NCBI RefSeq assembly: GCF_006337065.1
Contig: NZ_CP040872.1
Coordinates: 1,860,001 to 1,924,000 of the forward strand
Length of the DNA stretch: 64,000 nucleotides
Direction: 5' to 3'
DNA from: Agromyces laixinhei
Lineage (GTDB): Bacteria; Actinomycetota; Actinomycetes; Actinomycetales; Microbacteriaceae
Made by a program: the position numbers and the translations under genes. Shown in pieces: positions 1-7,853 of this stretch. The notes under the pieces are model-generated. The model saw nothing but the letters and a program-made list of their open reading frames with translations. It was not told the DNA's origin and ran no database searches. Each line of letters opens with the position of its first letter. Position 1 is the first letter of the stretch.

Positions 1-11
1 GGCGTTCCGCC

Positions 12-48
12 GAGCGAGACCGCAGGAGCGAGACCGCAGGAGCGAGAC
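12..48. repeat. 14-bp tandem repeat, 2.6 copies
   Basis: The unit gagcgagaccgcag occurs at 12-25 and 26-39, and its first nine bases again at 40-48. It lies upstream of the first gene and has no coding explanation inside the window. It may be the tail of a longer array that begins before base 1. Confidence 0.8.
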
Positions 49-122
49 ATCCGCGGGCTCTCAGCGGGTTCAATGCTCGCGACCGTAGAGTGGTCGTCCC
101 CTGAACGATTGACGAGGACACC

Positions 123-725
123 ATGGGATTCCTTGACCGCATCTTCGGCGGGGTTCCCGCCGAACCGCCGACACCGCAGGCCGGGCCGGCCGGCCGGAGG
201 TTGAGCGACGATGAGCTCGCGGTCGAGCGCTACCGGTACCTGCTGCGCACCGCCCCGCCCGAGTCGGTCGAGGCGGTGCACGCCGAGGTGTTCGCGAAGC
301 TCACGCCGCAGCAGCGTCAGGCGGTGTTCGCGTCGCTCAGCTCCGAGGCGCCCGCCGGCGAACGACCCGTCTCCGACGAACCGAGCGCGCTGGCGCGTGC
401 CGCGACCCGAGCCGAGTTCCGGGCGCCCGGCAGCGTCGAGCGCGCCTTCGATCGAGCGGATGCCGCGGGCGGACGCCGGCAGCACGGCGGTCCATCGTTC
501 GGCGGCATGTTCGCGGGGTCGCTCCTCGGCACCGTGGCCGGTGTGGTCGTCGGTTCGGCGATCGCGCAGGCGTTTCTGCCCGACCCGGCGGCTTTCGAAG
601 CGAGTGGCGGCTCCGATGCCTCCGGTGCCGACTCGGGTGGCGGCTCCGATGCCTCCGGTGCCGACTCGGGTGGTGATTTCGGCGGCTTCGGCGACTTCGG
701 CGGTGGCGGCGACTTCGGGTTCTGA
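123..725 (+). CDS. Glycine-rich membrane protein of unknown function
   Basis: This 200-aa protein is not recognised as a named family. It opens with a short MGFLDRIFGG segment, then a charged helical part (about residues 30-75). One hydrophobic glycine/alanine-rich membrane segment lies near residues 125-150, and the acidic Gly/Ser/Asp/Phe-rich tail ends in FGDFGGGGDFGF. The tail contains an exact in-frame duplication of 11 residues (33 bp at 604-636 and 637-669). The start follows a gacgagga ribosome-binding sequence with about 3 nt spacing, and a TAGAGT hexamer at 86-91 is a possible -10. It stands alone upstream of dinB. A surface or membrane-associated role is inference only. Confidence 0.75.
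   Translation: MGFLDRIFGGVPAEPPTPQAGPAGRRLSDDELAVERYRYLLRTAPPESVEAVHAEVFAKLTPQQRQAVFASLSSEAPAGERPVSDEPSALARAATRAEFRAPGSVERAFDRADAAGGRRQHGGPSFGGMFAGSLLGTVAGVVVGSAIAQAFLPDPAAFEASGGSDASGADSGGGSDASGADSGGDFGGFGDFGGGGDFGF
604..669 (+). repeat. Exact 33-bp tandem duplication inside the first gene
   Basis: Copies at 604-636 and 637-669 are identical and in frame, adding one GGSDASGADSG unit to the low-complexity tail. This looks like slippage or unequal recombination that changes tail length without breaking the frame. Confidence 0.9.
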
Positions 726-787
726 CCGTCGAATCCGGGGCGGCGCGGCGCGGTGACAACGGCGGCGGAGATGACGGCGGCACCGGA

Positions 788-793
788 TAGGGT
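788..793 (+). promoter_or_regulatory. Leaderless -10 element of dinB
   Basis: TAGGGT ends 6 nt before the ATG at 800 and no Shine-Dalgarno is present, so transcription would start at or next to the start codon. Confidence 0.5.
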
Positions 794-799
794 CGCATC

Positions 800-2068
800 A
801 TGAGCAAGCAGGATGGCTCGTCGCGCCAGGTCACGACGGGGCCGGTCGACGATTCGGCGACACCGATCCTGCACGTCGACATGGACGCCTTCTTCGTCTC
901 CGTCGAGCTGCTGAAGCGACCAGATCTTCGCGGCAAGCCCGTGCTCGTCGGCGGCACCGCGGGGCGCGGGGTCGTGTCGGCGGCGAGCTACGAGGCACGC
1001 AGGTTCGGGGTCAACTCGGCGATGCCCATGTCGCTCGCGCTGCAGCGGTGCCCGAGCGCCGTCGTGCTGCACGGCGACTACGCGAGCTACTCCGAGTACT
1101 CGCGCCGCGTCATGGCCATCTTCGAAGAGATCACGCCACTGGTCGAGAAGCTCTCGATCGACGAGGCGTTCCTCGACGTCTCCGGTGCACGTCGATTGCA
1201 CGGCAGCCCTGCTGAGATCGCGTGGAGCCTCCGGCGCCGGGTTCGTGACGAGACCGGACTGAACTGCTCGGTGGGGGTGGCCGCGACCAAGTTCGTGGCG
1301 AAAGTGGCTTCGAGCCGGGCGAAACCCGACGGCATGCTCGTCGTGCCGGCCGACCGCACGCTCGAGTTCTTGCACCCGCTGCCGGTCTCTGCGCTCTGGG
1401 GCGTCGGCCGGGTCACCGAGGAGTCGCTGACCCGCATCGGTCTCCGCACCGTGGGCGACGTGGCAGCGATGCCCGCCGATGCGCTCGAACGCGCCGTCGG
1501 CTCCGCACTCGCGGCGAAGCTCGGCCATCTCGCGATGGGTGTCGATGCACGCGACGTCGTCACCGGGCGCGAAGAGAAGAGCATCGGCCACGAGGTGACC
1601 TTCGGGTACGACCTCACCGACCTCGAGCAGTTGCGTCGCGAACTGCTCCGGCTCTGCGGCGATGTGGCCGTGCGGCTGCGCCGGGCCGGGCTCGTCGGGC
1701 GCACCGTCGTACTGAAACTCCGGTACGGCGACTTCCGCACCGTCACGCGCTCTCGCACGTTGGGAGAACCCACCGACGTCGCGCGTCGCATCTACGACGA
1801 GGCATCCGCTGCACTCGGCGAACTCGCGGGCGACGGAGCCCGCATCCGTCTCATCGGAGTGAGGGCCGAGCAACTCCGCCTGTCGAGTGGCGGCGGCGCC
1901 ATGCTGTGGGACCCTGACGAGGAGTGGCGTGAGGCCGAGCGCACGATCGACGAGGTGACGGCCCGCTTCGGCCGCGGGGCGGTGCGACCGGCGTCGCTCG
2001 TTCGACCGGCCGCAGACCGGGTGGAGTCGTCTCGGCGCAAAGATGCCGACGGCAACGACGTGCGCTGA
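800..2068 (+). CDS. dinB: DNA polymerase IV (Y-family translesion polymerase)
   Basis: This 422-aa protein is a Y-family polymerase that extends past lesions or misaligned primers, usually with the sliding clamp. The palm motif HVDMDAFFVSVE near residue 28 holds the first catalytic Asp. The second catalytic motif, EKLSIDEAFLDVSG, lies near residue 120 and gives the Asp-Glu pair. The helix-hairpin-helix region (ALWGVGRVTEESLTRIGL) and the little-finger domain follow. Full length for the family. The C-terminal tail after residue 400 is charged and no clear clamp-binding motif was picked out. It is monocistronic, with a putative leaderless promoter. Confidence 0.96.
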   Translation: MSKQDGSSRQVTTGPVDDSATPILHVDMDAFFVSVELLKRPDLRGKPVLVGGTAGRGVVSAASYEARRFGVNSAMPMSLALQRCPSAVVLHGDYASYSEYSRRVMAIFEEITPLVEKLSIDEAFLDVSGARRLHGSPAEIAWSLRRRVRDETGLNCSVGVAATKFVAKVASSRAKPDGMLVVPADRTLEFLHPLPVSALWGVGRVTEESLTRIGLRTVGDVAAMPADALERAVGSALAAKLGHLAMGVDARDVVTGREEKSIGHEVTFGYDLTDLEQLRRELLRLCGDVAVRLRRAGLVGRTVVLKLRYGDFRTVTRSRTLGEPTDVARRIYDEASAALGELAGDGARIRLIGVRAEQLRLSSGGGAMLWDPDEEWREAERTIDEVTARFGRGAVRPASLVRPAADRVESSRRKDADGNDVR

Positions 2069-2118
2069 GTCGAGGTCGGGTTTCTCGCGGGGGGCTGGCT
2101 CGGGAGCCGGGGCGCGGG

Positions 2119-2124
2119 TAGCGT
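2119..2124 (+). promoter_or_regulatory. Leaderless -10 element of the GerW-family gene
   Basis: TAGCGT ends 7 nt before the ATG at 2132; no ribosome-binding site lies between. Confidence 0.5.
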
Positions 2125-2131
2125 TGCCGGT

Positions 2132-2503
2132 ATGACTGATCTCGTATTGGAACTTGCGGGCACCGTCGCCGGTGTCGGCGTGAAGACCTCCTACGGCGAC
2201 GCCGTCGACGTCGATGGCACCAAGGTCATCCCCGTCGCGCTCGGGTACTACGGCTTCGGCGGTGGCAGTGGCAGCGGCGACGGCGGTGGGGGCGCTGGAG
2301 GCGGCGGCAAGGACATCCACGGCCAGGGCAGCGGCAGCGGCGGTGGCGGCGGCGGGCTCTCCATTCCGTTGGGCGCATACGTCGGTCGCGGGGGTGACGT
2401 TCGGTTCGAGCCGAATCTCATCGGGCTGCTGCTCGTGGCCACCCCGCTCGTGTGGGTCACCGGCAAGGCGCTGCGGTGGGTCATCCGCGCGCTCAAGCAC
2501 TGA
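2132..2503 (+). CDS. GerW/YtfJ-family sporulation-like protein
   Basis: This 123-aa protein has the YtfJ/GerW layout. An N-terminal segment (residues 1-40) has the family-like GVKTSYGDAV and KVIPVALGYYGFGGG pieces. A glycine/serine-rich low-complexity middle follows (about 45-85), then a C-terminal hydrophobic helix, LIGLLLVATPLVWVTG. In Bacillus GerW acts in spore germination. This lineage is not expected to sporulate, so the role here is unknown and is more likely envelope-associated. It is short for the family. It lies between dinB and the thiamine riboswitch and is not part of either unit. Confidence 0.75.
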   Translation: MTDLVLELAGTVAGVGVKTSYGDAVDVDGTKVIPVALGYYGFGGGSGSGDGGGGAGGGGKDIHGQGSGSGGGGGGLSIPLGAYVGRGGDVRFEPNLIGLLLVATPLVWVTGKALRWVIRALKH

Positions 2504-2566
2504 CCGGTACCGAGCCCGATTTGCTGCTGCGGCGCGGGCGCCGCTTCGGTCGCCTGCGCTTCGGCG

Positions 2567-2572
2567 TATACT
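2567..2572 (+). promoter_or_regulatory. -10 element of the ykoEDC operon
   Basis: TATACT lies just upstream of the riboswitch and would start the transcript near 2579, at the first riboswitch helix. No convincing -35 hexamer is visible. Confidence 0.5.
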
Positions 2573-2579
2573 CGTGATC

Positions 2580-2672
2580 GAACACGGGAGTCCGGTGAGC
2601 CGGGCTGAGAGGAAGGTTCTCAACCTTCGACCGTCGAACCTGATCTGGGTCATGCCAGCGCAGGGAGGCCAA
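2580..2672 (+). ncRNA. TPP riboswitch (THI element)
   Basis: The conserved thi-box cores are present in order: an acgggag 5' strand, CTGAGA at 2605-2610, and a GAACCTGATCTGGGTCATGC segment with CCAGCGCAGGGAGG at the 3' end. The variable P3 hairpin is gaaggttctcaaccttc. Thiamine pyrophosphate binding is expected to shut off the downstream ECF transporter. The aptamer ends about 50 nt before the chosen ykoE start, so control by translation-initiation access is plausible; no separate terminator hairpin is obvious. Confidence 0.95.
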
Positions 2673-2722
2673 CCACATCTCAATTTCCCGTGCCACTTTC
2701 CTCGAATCGAAAGGGCACGACA

Positions 2723-3358
2723 GTGCACACTGCAGCATCAGAAACCAGCAGCCCCTCGACGCCCCGCACGCAGCGGGATCTCCGGTGGCGAGTCGTCGAC
2801 ATCGTCGTCGCAAGCGTCATCGGCGTCGCGACCGGCCTGTTGTTCCTCATCTGGAACAACATCGGCTACGCGTGGTTCAGCGCCGCCGACGCGTTCACAC
2901 CCGGGCTCGGCGGCATCGCCGTCGGCATCTGGCTCATCGGCGGCGTGCTCGGCGGACTGATCATCCGCAAGCCCGGCGCAGCCCTGTTCGTCGAGCTGCT
3001 CGCAGCGATCGTCTCTGCGCTCATCGGCAATCAGTGGGGCGTCGAGACGATCTATTCCGGGGTGATGCAGGGACTCGGCGCCGAACTGATCTTCGCCGTC
3101 TTCGCGTACCGCCGGTTCGGGGTGGTTCCGGCGATGCTCGCAGGCGCGGCCGCCGGGGCCGCGGCGTGGACCCTCGAGCTCTTCACCTCGGGCAACCTGC
3201 AGAAGTCGCCCGAGTTCCTCGGGCTCTACCTCACGACCGTCGTCATCTCGGGCGCCGTGCTCGCAGGGCTCCTCGGCTGGTTCATCGTGCGGGGCCTCGC
3301 CGCGACCGGAGCACTCAGTCGTTTCGCGGCGGGTCAAGACGTCGCGCAGCGGGTCTGA
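2723..3358 (+). CDS. ykoE: YkoE, substrate-binding S component of the thiamine/HMP ECF transporter
   Basis: This 211-aa membrane protein starts with a polar Thr/Ser/Pro-rich stretch, then RWRVVDIVVASVIGVATGL and about five hydrophobic segments, as expected for the YkoE family. It would bind a thiamine precursor, thought to be hydroxymethylpyrimidine, and dock on YkoD/YkoC. The GTG at 2723 was chosen because gaaagg sits about 9 nt upstream. An in-frame GTG at 2690 has no such site. It follows the TPP riboswitch and is separated from ykoD by one base, so the three genes form one thiamine-repressed unit. Confidence 0.9.
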   Translation: MHTAASETSSPSTPRTQRDLRWRVVDIVVASVIGVATGLLFLIWNNIGYAWFSAADAFTPGLGGIAVGIWLIGGVLGGLIIRKPGAALFVELLAAIVSALIGNQWGVETIYSGVMQGLGAELIFAVFAYRRFGVVPAMLAGAAAGAAAWTLELFTSGNLQKSPEFLGLYLTTVVISGAVLAGLLGWFIVRGLAATGALSRFAAGQDVAQRV

Positions 3359-3359
3359 C

Positions 3360-4850
3360 ATGGCCCGTGATTCCGGTGCGGCCCGGCCCGCGCACGTGGA
3401 GGCGCACGGGTGGGGGTGGCGTCACGCCGGACGCAAGCGGGCGGCGCTCGACGGCATCGACCTCGTCATCTCGCCGGGGGAGCGAGTGCTGCTGCTCGGT
3501 CCGTCGGGGTCGGGCAAGTCGACCCTCCTGCACGCGCTCGCCGGCGTTCACGGCGGAGCCGAAGAGGGCGAGGAGGCCGGCTCTCTGCGAATCGACGGCG
3601 AGTGGCCGGGTGCAGTGCGGGGTCGGGCGAGCCTCGTGCTGCAGGATCCCGATTCCCAGGTCATCCTCGCGAGAGTCGGCGACGACGTGGCGTTCGGGTG
3701 CGAGAACCTCGGCGTGCCGCGTGACGAGATCTGGCCGCGCGTGCGGCGGGCGCTCGATGAGGTCGGGCTCGACGTTCCGCTCGATCATCCGACGAGTTCG
3801 CTCTCCGGCGGGCAGAAGCAGCGACTCGCGTTGGCCGGTGCACTCGCGATGGCGCCCGGACTGCTGCTGCTCGACGAACCCACGGCGAACCTCGACCCCG
3901 CGGGTGTCCTCGAGGTTCGGCAGGCCGTGGCGAACACGCTCGAACGCACCGGAGCCACCTTCGTCGTCGTCGAGCATCGCGTCGACGTCTGGATCGACCT
4001 CGTCACACGGGTGGTCGTGCTCGGCCGCGACGGGCGGCTGATCGCCGACGGCGAGCCGGCCGCCGTCATCGCCGAGCAGCGCGACGCACTGCTCGCGGCG
4101 GGGGTGTGGGTGCCGGGTGTCGTTCCGGCGGAGTCGGCCGCACGGCCCGCGTCCGCGGCATCCGTCGTCGATCTCGAATGCGCCGATCTCGCGATCGGTC
4201 GCCGAAGCGACGCGGTCATCCGAGACGAACTCGCACTCACGCTGTTGCGCGGCACCTCGACGGTGCTCACGGGGCCGAACGGTGCCGGCAAGTCGACCCT
4301 CGCACTCACCATGGGCGGCTTGCTGCCGCCCCTCGGCGGCCGAGTGCGCGCCTCGCAAGAGCTCGCTGCAGGTCTCAAGACGGATCCGATCCGGTGGCGG
4401 TCGCGCGAACTGCTCACTCGCATCGGCACCGTGTTCCAAGAGCCCGAGCACCAGTTCGTCGCGTCGACCGTGCAGCGTGAACTCGAGGTCGCACCGCGAG
4501 CACTCGGACTCGACGCGGCGACGACGGCGCGACGCACCGGAGAGGTGCTCGAACGACTGGGACTCGACCGGCTCGCCGGGGCCAACCCCTTCACCCTGTC
4601 GGGCGGCGAGCAGCGACGCCTCACGGTCGGGTGCGCGCTCGTCGCGCAGCCCCGAGTCATCATCCTCGACGAGCCGACGTTCGGCCAGGATCGCCTCACC
4701 TGGATCGAGCTCGTGACGCTGCTCCGCAGGCTCGTCGACGAGGGCACGACCCTGCTCTCGGTGACCCACGATGCGGCATACCTCGAGGCGCTCGGCGACC
4801 AGCACCTCGATCTCGGCAGCGATGCGTTGCACCTGAAGGCGGCAGTATGA
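3360..4850 (+). CDS. ykoD: YkoD, double ATPase of the thiamine-precursor ECF transporter
   Basis: This 496-aa protein fuses two ABC ATPase domains. The first has Walker A GPSGSGKST (about residue 50), signature LSGGQKQR and Walker B LLLLDEPTANLDP. The second has GPNGAGKST (about residue 305), LSGGEQRR and VIILDEPTFGQD. One polypeptide thus supplies both energising ATPases for the ECF complex. Both sites look intact, although the second D-loop reads GQD rather than the usual LD. Its TGA overlaps the ATG of ykoC by 4 bp, indicating translational coupling. Confidence 0.93.
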   Translation: MARDSGAARPAHVEAHGWGWRHAGRKRAALDGIDLVISPGERVLLLGPSGSGKSTLLHALAGVHGGAEEGEEAGSLRIDGEWPGAVRGRASLVLQDPDSQVILARVGDDVAFGCENLGVPRDEIWPRVRRALDEVGLDVPLDHPTSSLSGGQKQRLALAGALAMAPGLLLLDEPTANLDPAGVLEVRQAVANTLERTGATFVVVEHRVDVWIDLVTRVVVLGRDGRLIADGEPAAVIAEQRDALLAAGVWVPGVVPAESAARPASAASVVDLECADLAIGRRSDAVIRDELALTLLRGTSTVLTGPNGAGKSTLALTMGGLLPPLGGRVRASQELAAGLKTDPIRWRSRELLTRIGTVFQEPEHQFVASTVQRELEVAPRALGLDAATTARRTGEVLERLGLDRLAGANPFTLSGGEQRRLTVGCALVAQPRVIILDEPTFGQDRLTWIELVTLLRRLVDEGTTLLSVTHDAAYLEALGDQHLDLGSDALHLKAAV

Positions 4851-5620
4851 GCGCGACCCCGCGATTGCATCTCGTCGACCGGGTGAACCCGGTCAGCCGT
4901 CTCGCCGCCGCGATGCTGCTGACGACGCCCTTGCTGCTGACGGTCGACTGGGTGAGCGCCGCGGTCGCGCTCGTCGCGCAGCTCGTGCTCTTCGCGATGG
5001 CGGGGGTCACGCCGAGGGTGCTCGTCGCTCGCACCTGGCCGATCCTCATCGCGGCACCGATCGCCGGCCTCAGCATGCTGCTCTACGGCAGGCCGGAGGG
5101 CACCGAGTACTGGTCGTTCTGGCTCGCTCGCATCACCGACGGATCGATCGAGCTCGCCGTCGCAGTCACCGTTCGCGTGCTTGCGATCGGCCTGCCCGCG
5201 GTGCTGCTCTTCATGAACGTCGACCCGACCGAGCTCGCCGATGGACTCGCGCAGATCGCGCGTCTTCCGAGCCGCTTCGTGCTCGGCGCGCTGGCCGGCG
5301 CACGTCTCGTCGGTCTCTTCATGGACGACTGGCGTGCCATGGCGCTGTCGCGTCGTGCCCGCGGCATCGGCGATCATGGGGCGATCCGCCGATTCGCGAC
5401 CATGGCATTCGCTCTGCTCGTGCTCGCCATCCGGCGCGGCAGCAAGCTCGCCACGGCGATGGAGGCGCGCGGCTTCGGCTCCGATCAGCCGCGCACCTGG
5501 GCACGCGAGTCTCGCGTCGGCGGGCCGAATGCCGCGCTGCTCGGCATCGCCGTCGGCATCGCCGTGCTCGCCATCGGCGCTGCCGTATGGACGGGCACGT
5601 TCCATCCGGTGTGGACGTGA
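4847..5620 (+). CDS. ykoC: YkoC, transmembrane T component of the thiamine-precursor ECF transporter
   Basis: This 257-aa CbiQ-like protein has several membrane helices and a cytoplasmic coupling region with the family's short motifs (ALSRRARGIG, TAMEARGFG) that touch the ATPase grooves. The ATG at 4847 overlaps the ykoD stop (ATGA). The longer upstream reading in the same frame merely shadows ykoD. Its own stop overlaps a GTG start of the next gene, extending the coupled unit. Confidence 0.9.
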   Translation: MSATPRLHLVDRVNPVSRLAAAMLLTTPLLLTVDWVSAAVALVAQLVLFAMAGVTPRVLVARTWPILIAAPIAGLSMLLYGRPEGTEYWSFWLARITDGSIELAVAVTVRVLAIGLPAVLLFMNVDPTELADGLAQIARLPSRFVLGALAGARLVGLFMDDWRAMALSRRARGIGDHGAIRRFATMAFALLVLAIRRGSKLATAMEARGFGSDQPRTWARESRVGGPNAALLGIAVGIAVLAIGAAVWTGTFHPVWT

Positions 5621-6207
5621 CGGCGGTCGCCTCGGGCGGGGTGCTCGCAACCGGCGCCGAAGCATCCGCTGTGCACCGCATTCTCGAGCAATGTCGGGCC
5701 GCTCGGCCGCGGGTCGTCGCGATCGACGGGCCGAGCGGATCGGGTAAGAGCACCCTGGCCGATGCGCTTGTGCGCGCGTGGCCGGGCGCCGCACCCGAAC
5801 TCGTGCGCCTCGACGACGTCTACCCGGGCTGGCACGGTCTCGAGTCGGCCGGTGCGTCGCTCGCGCACGGGCTTGTCGCCAGACGAGCTCGCGGTGCCGT
5901 CGGGGAGTGGCGACGGTGGGACTGGGCAGCCGGCCGCGTCGCATCGGTCGAACGCATCCGACCCGGTCGGGTGCTCATCATCGAGGGGTGCGGCGCGTTC
6001 GCCGCGGTGGCGCACGTCGAGGCGGTCGACGTGTGGGTCGAAGCTTCGCCGCACGTTCGACAGCGCCGGGCCCTCGCGCGCGACGCAGGTGCCTTCGATC
6101 CGTACTGGGAGATGTGGGAGCGGCAGTGGCGCCGGTACGTCGCACGCTTCGCGCCCGCGCTACGCGCCGATGTGCGTGTGCGCGTCGCCGATGATGACCG
6201 CGGGTGA
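5617..6207 (+). CDS. P-loop nucleoside/uridine-kinase-like ATP-binding protein
   Basis: This 196-aa protein has Walker A GPSGSGKST (about residue 33), an acceptor-like LVRLDDVYPGW segment, a central RPGRVLIIEGCGAF strand and an Arg-rich lid (QRRALARDAG). This resembles uridine kinase/shikimate-kinase-like small-molecule kinases; the substrate is unknown. The GTG at 5617 forms a GTGA overlap with ykoC. An ATG at 5587 would overlap ykoC by 34 bp and is the alternative. Its place in the TPP-controlled operon hints at salvage of a thiamine-related alcohol, but that is inference. Confidence 0.75.
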   Translation: MTAVASGGVLATGAEASAVHRILEQCRAARPRVVAIDGPSGSGKSTLADALVRAWPGAAPELVRLDDVYPGWHGLESAGASLAHGLVARRARGAVGEWRRWDWAAGRVASVERIRPGRVLIIEGCGAFAAVAHVEAVDVWVEASPHVRQRRALARDAGAFDPYWEMWERQWRRYVARFAPALRADVRVRVADDDRG

Positions 6208-6211
6208 GGGC

Positions 6212-6217
6212 TACGGT
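6212..6217 (+). promoter_or_regulatory. Leaderless -10 element of the small acidic gene
   Basis: TACGGT ends 6 nt before the ATG at 6224. Confidence 0.45.
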
Positions 6218-6223
6218 AGTGGC

Positions 6224-6478
6224 ATGAGCACAGATACAGGCGCCCAGTACGTCGCGGAGTTCCTCGATGGGCCGCTCGAGGGGGAGTTCGAGCAGCGCGT
6301 CCTCGTCGGCGGCAAGCCCGAGCGGCGCGTCGGCATGGTCGCCGCAGTCGACGGTCTCGAGTCGCTGTTCTGGTACGACGCGGTCGATGAGCGAGAGGTC
6401 AACGGTCAGATGCGCGTGCAGTTCCGATTCGATGCCGACGATTCAGATCCGGTCGAATCCGACGACGAGAACGACTGA
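6224..6478 (+). CDS. Small acidic hypothetical protein
   Basis: This 84-aa protein is not recognised. It alternates short polar and hydrophobic beta-like stretches (QYVAEFLDGPLEG, ESLFWYDAVDER, QMRVQFRFDADD) and ends in a strongly acidic tail, SDPVESDDEND. The reading frame continues upstream, but the ATG at 6224 sits 6 nt after a TACGGT hexamer and lies clear of the kinase-like gene. It ends 31 bases before the convergent carboxypeptidase-like gene. Confidence 0.65.
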   Translation: MSTDTGAQYVAEFLDGPLEGEFEQRVLVGGKPERRVGMVAAVDGLESLFWYDAVDEREVNGQMRVQFRFDADDSDPVESDDEND

Positions 6479-6509
6479 CACCGTCGGCTATCCGGGATCG
6501 ACCGGCCGC

Positions 6510-7829
6510 TCAGCCCTGTTGATCGGCGAAGAACGCCTCGATGAGCACGGCGGGGTTCGTGAGGCGCCAGATCGGGCCCGGGTCGCGGATGGCGCCTGCC
6601 AGTTCGAGCGGTGAGCCGACCTCGCCGGCTGCGGTCGGCACGCTGATGCGCCCGACATCACTGCCGGACGACGCGGTTGTGAACGGCTCGACCGTGACGG
6701 ATGCCTCCGCGACGCTGCCGCCCCACGATGCATCAGTGCGGCTGACCGAGGCGATGAGATCGGCACGGTCGCCCCACGATGCATCAGTGCGGCTGACCGA
6801 GGCGATGAGATCGGCACGGTCGCCCCACGCGGCCTCGACACTGGCGTACGGAGTGCCGGCCGTGATCACTTCGCCCGGCGTCGCCGACTGCGCACTCGAC
6901 TCGACGGCCGCGACGACGGCGGCATCGAGCGTGTCCCAGTCGGGCATGAGCGTCATCGCACCCACCAAACGGTACGGAGGCTGATCGGACAGTGCCGGCA
7001 CGGTGGTGGTGTACACGAAGCCCACGCCCGCTTCGTCGGTGTAGCCGCGAGTGAGCGCGCGCACACCGGCATCGCCGAGGTGGGCGACGGCATCGGGGAC
7101 GTTCCGTTCACCGGCCACCGAGGGCGTCGTGCCATCGAGGCCGAACAACCCGGCAATGCCGGGATCGGCGAGTGCGAGGGCGGCGAGACGTGTGAGTTCT
7201 TCGGCGGTTCCGACGTTGTCGCCCGAAAGCCCGGTGGCATCGGCGACACGGGTTGCGGTGAACCCATTCTCTGCCAGCCAGGTGTTCGCCGCCTCGACGT
7301 AGGGTTCGACACCGCCGAAGGCCCACCGAACGAGGGTGTCGGCGTGGTTGTTGCTCGAGGCGAGCAGCACGGCGCGCACGACGTCGCGCTCCGTCCACTT
7401 CTCGCCCGGCAGCACCGGGAGCGTTCTGGCATCTTCAGCGGCGTAACGGAGGTAGTCGGTGTAGTCCTCTGGCCCGATGGTGATGTCGGGGCCGCCGCCA
7501 TCGGGTGGCAGCGGCAGCGAGTCGAGGGTCGCCAGCACGGTGACGAGTTTCACGGCCGCGCCGATCGGCACGGTCTCGGTGTCGCCGCCGACGGCGAGGG
7601 TCGTCGCGGCGTCGTCGTCGCCGAGCACCGCCATCGCGCTCGCACCCTCGGCGGGGAGCGTCACAGTCGCCGCGTCGGCTCCAGACGGCGCTGAGGCAGC
7701 GCCCTCTGCGACGGTGACGCTCACTGCGGGAAGCGGGCCGAGGAGCATCGCCGGGCCGTAGACTCCGATGCCGAGGATCGCGATCGCGCCGACAGCGACG
7801 CCGATGATGCGACCGGGGGTGATGCTCAT
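6510..7829 (-). CDS. Degenerate D-alanyl-D-alanine carboxypeptidase-like protein
   Basis: This 439-aa exported protein has an N-terminal membrane anchor (residues 8-32) and a serine D,D-peptidase fold. The catalytic motifs have drifted. The SxxK position reads A91-A-V-K94, so the nucleophilic Ser is missing while Lys remains. The SxN-type motif S159-N-N161 is kept, and the KTG position reads T260-R-G262. Residues 335-351 and 352-368 are exact copies from a 51-bp duplication. It is probably a catalytically dead penicillin-binding-fold protein acting as a binding or scaffold component; that is inference. A leaderless promoter precedes it. A sequence error is unlikely to explain two independent motif losses. 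Confidence 0.8.
   Translation of the reverse strand: MSITPGRIIGVAVGAIAILGIGVYGPAMLLGPLPAVSVTVAEGAASAPSGADAATVTLPAEGASAMAVLGDDDAATTLAVGGDTETVPIGAAVKLVTVLATLDSLPLPPDGGGPDITIGPEDYTDYLRYAAEDARTLPVLPGEKWTERDVVRAVLLASSNNHADTLVRWAFGGVEPYVEAANTWLAENGFTATRVADATGLSGDNVGTAEELTRLAALALADPGIAGLFGLDGTTPSVAGERNVPDAVAHLGDAGVRALTRGYTDEAGVGFVYTTTVPALSDQPPYRLVGAMTLMPDWDTLDAAVVAAVESSAQSATPGEVITAGTPYASVEAAWGDRADLIASVSRTDASWGDRADLIASVSRTDASWGGSVAEASVTVEPFTTASSGSDVGRISVPTAAGEVGSPLELAGAIRDPGPIWRLTNPAVLIEAFFADQQG
6721..6829 (-). repeat. 51-bp exact tandem duplication
   Basis: Copies at 6721-6771 and 6772-6822 are identical, followed by the first 7 bases of a third copy (6823-6829). The length is a multiple of three and the frame of the carboxypeptidase-like gene is preserved, adding 17 residues. 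Confidence 0.95.
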
Positions 7830-7835
7830 GACGTC

Positions 7836-7841
7836 AGCGTA
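7836..7841 (-). promoter_or_regulatory. Leaderless -10 element of the carboxypeptidase-like gene
   Basis: On the minus strand TACGCT is followed by GACGTC and then the ATG at 7829. Confidence 0.5.
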
Positions 7842-7853
7842 TCCCGGCAGGGG

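Noticed and set aside
12..48. CRISPR array at the window edge
   Set aside because: The repeats are directly adjacent 14-mers without spacers, and no cas genes are present.
317..2728. 803-aa minus-strand open frame opposite dinB and the GerW-like gene
   Set aside because: It is a GC-rich antisense frame, low in complexity and crossing two clear genes and the riboswitch region.
3785..5944. 719-aa minus-strand frame opposite ykoD/ykoC
   Set aside because: It crosses three well-supported genes and has shadow-like composition.
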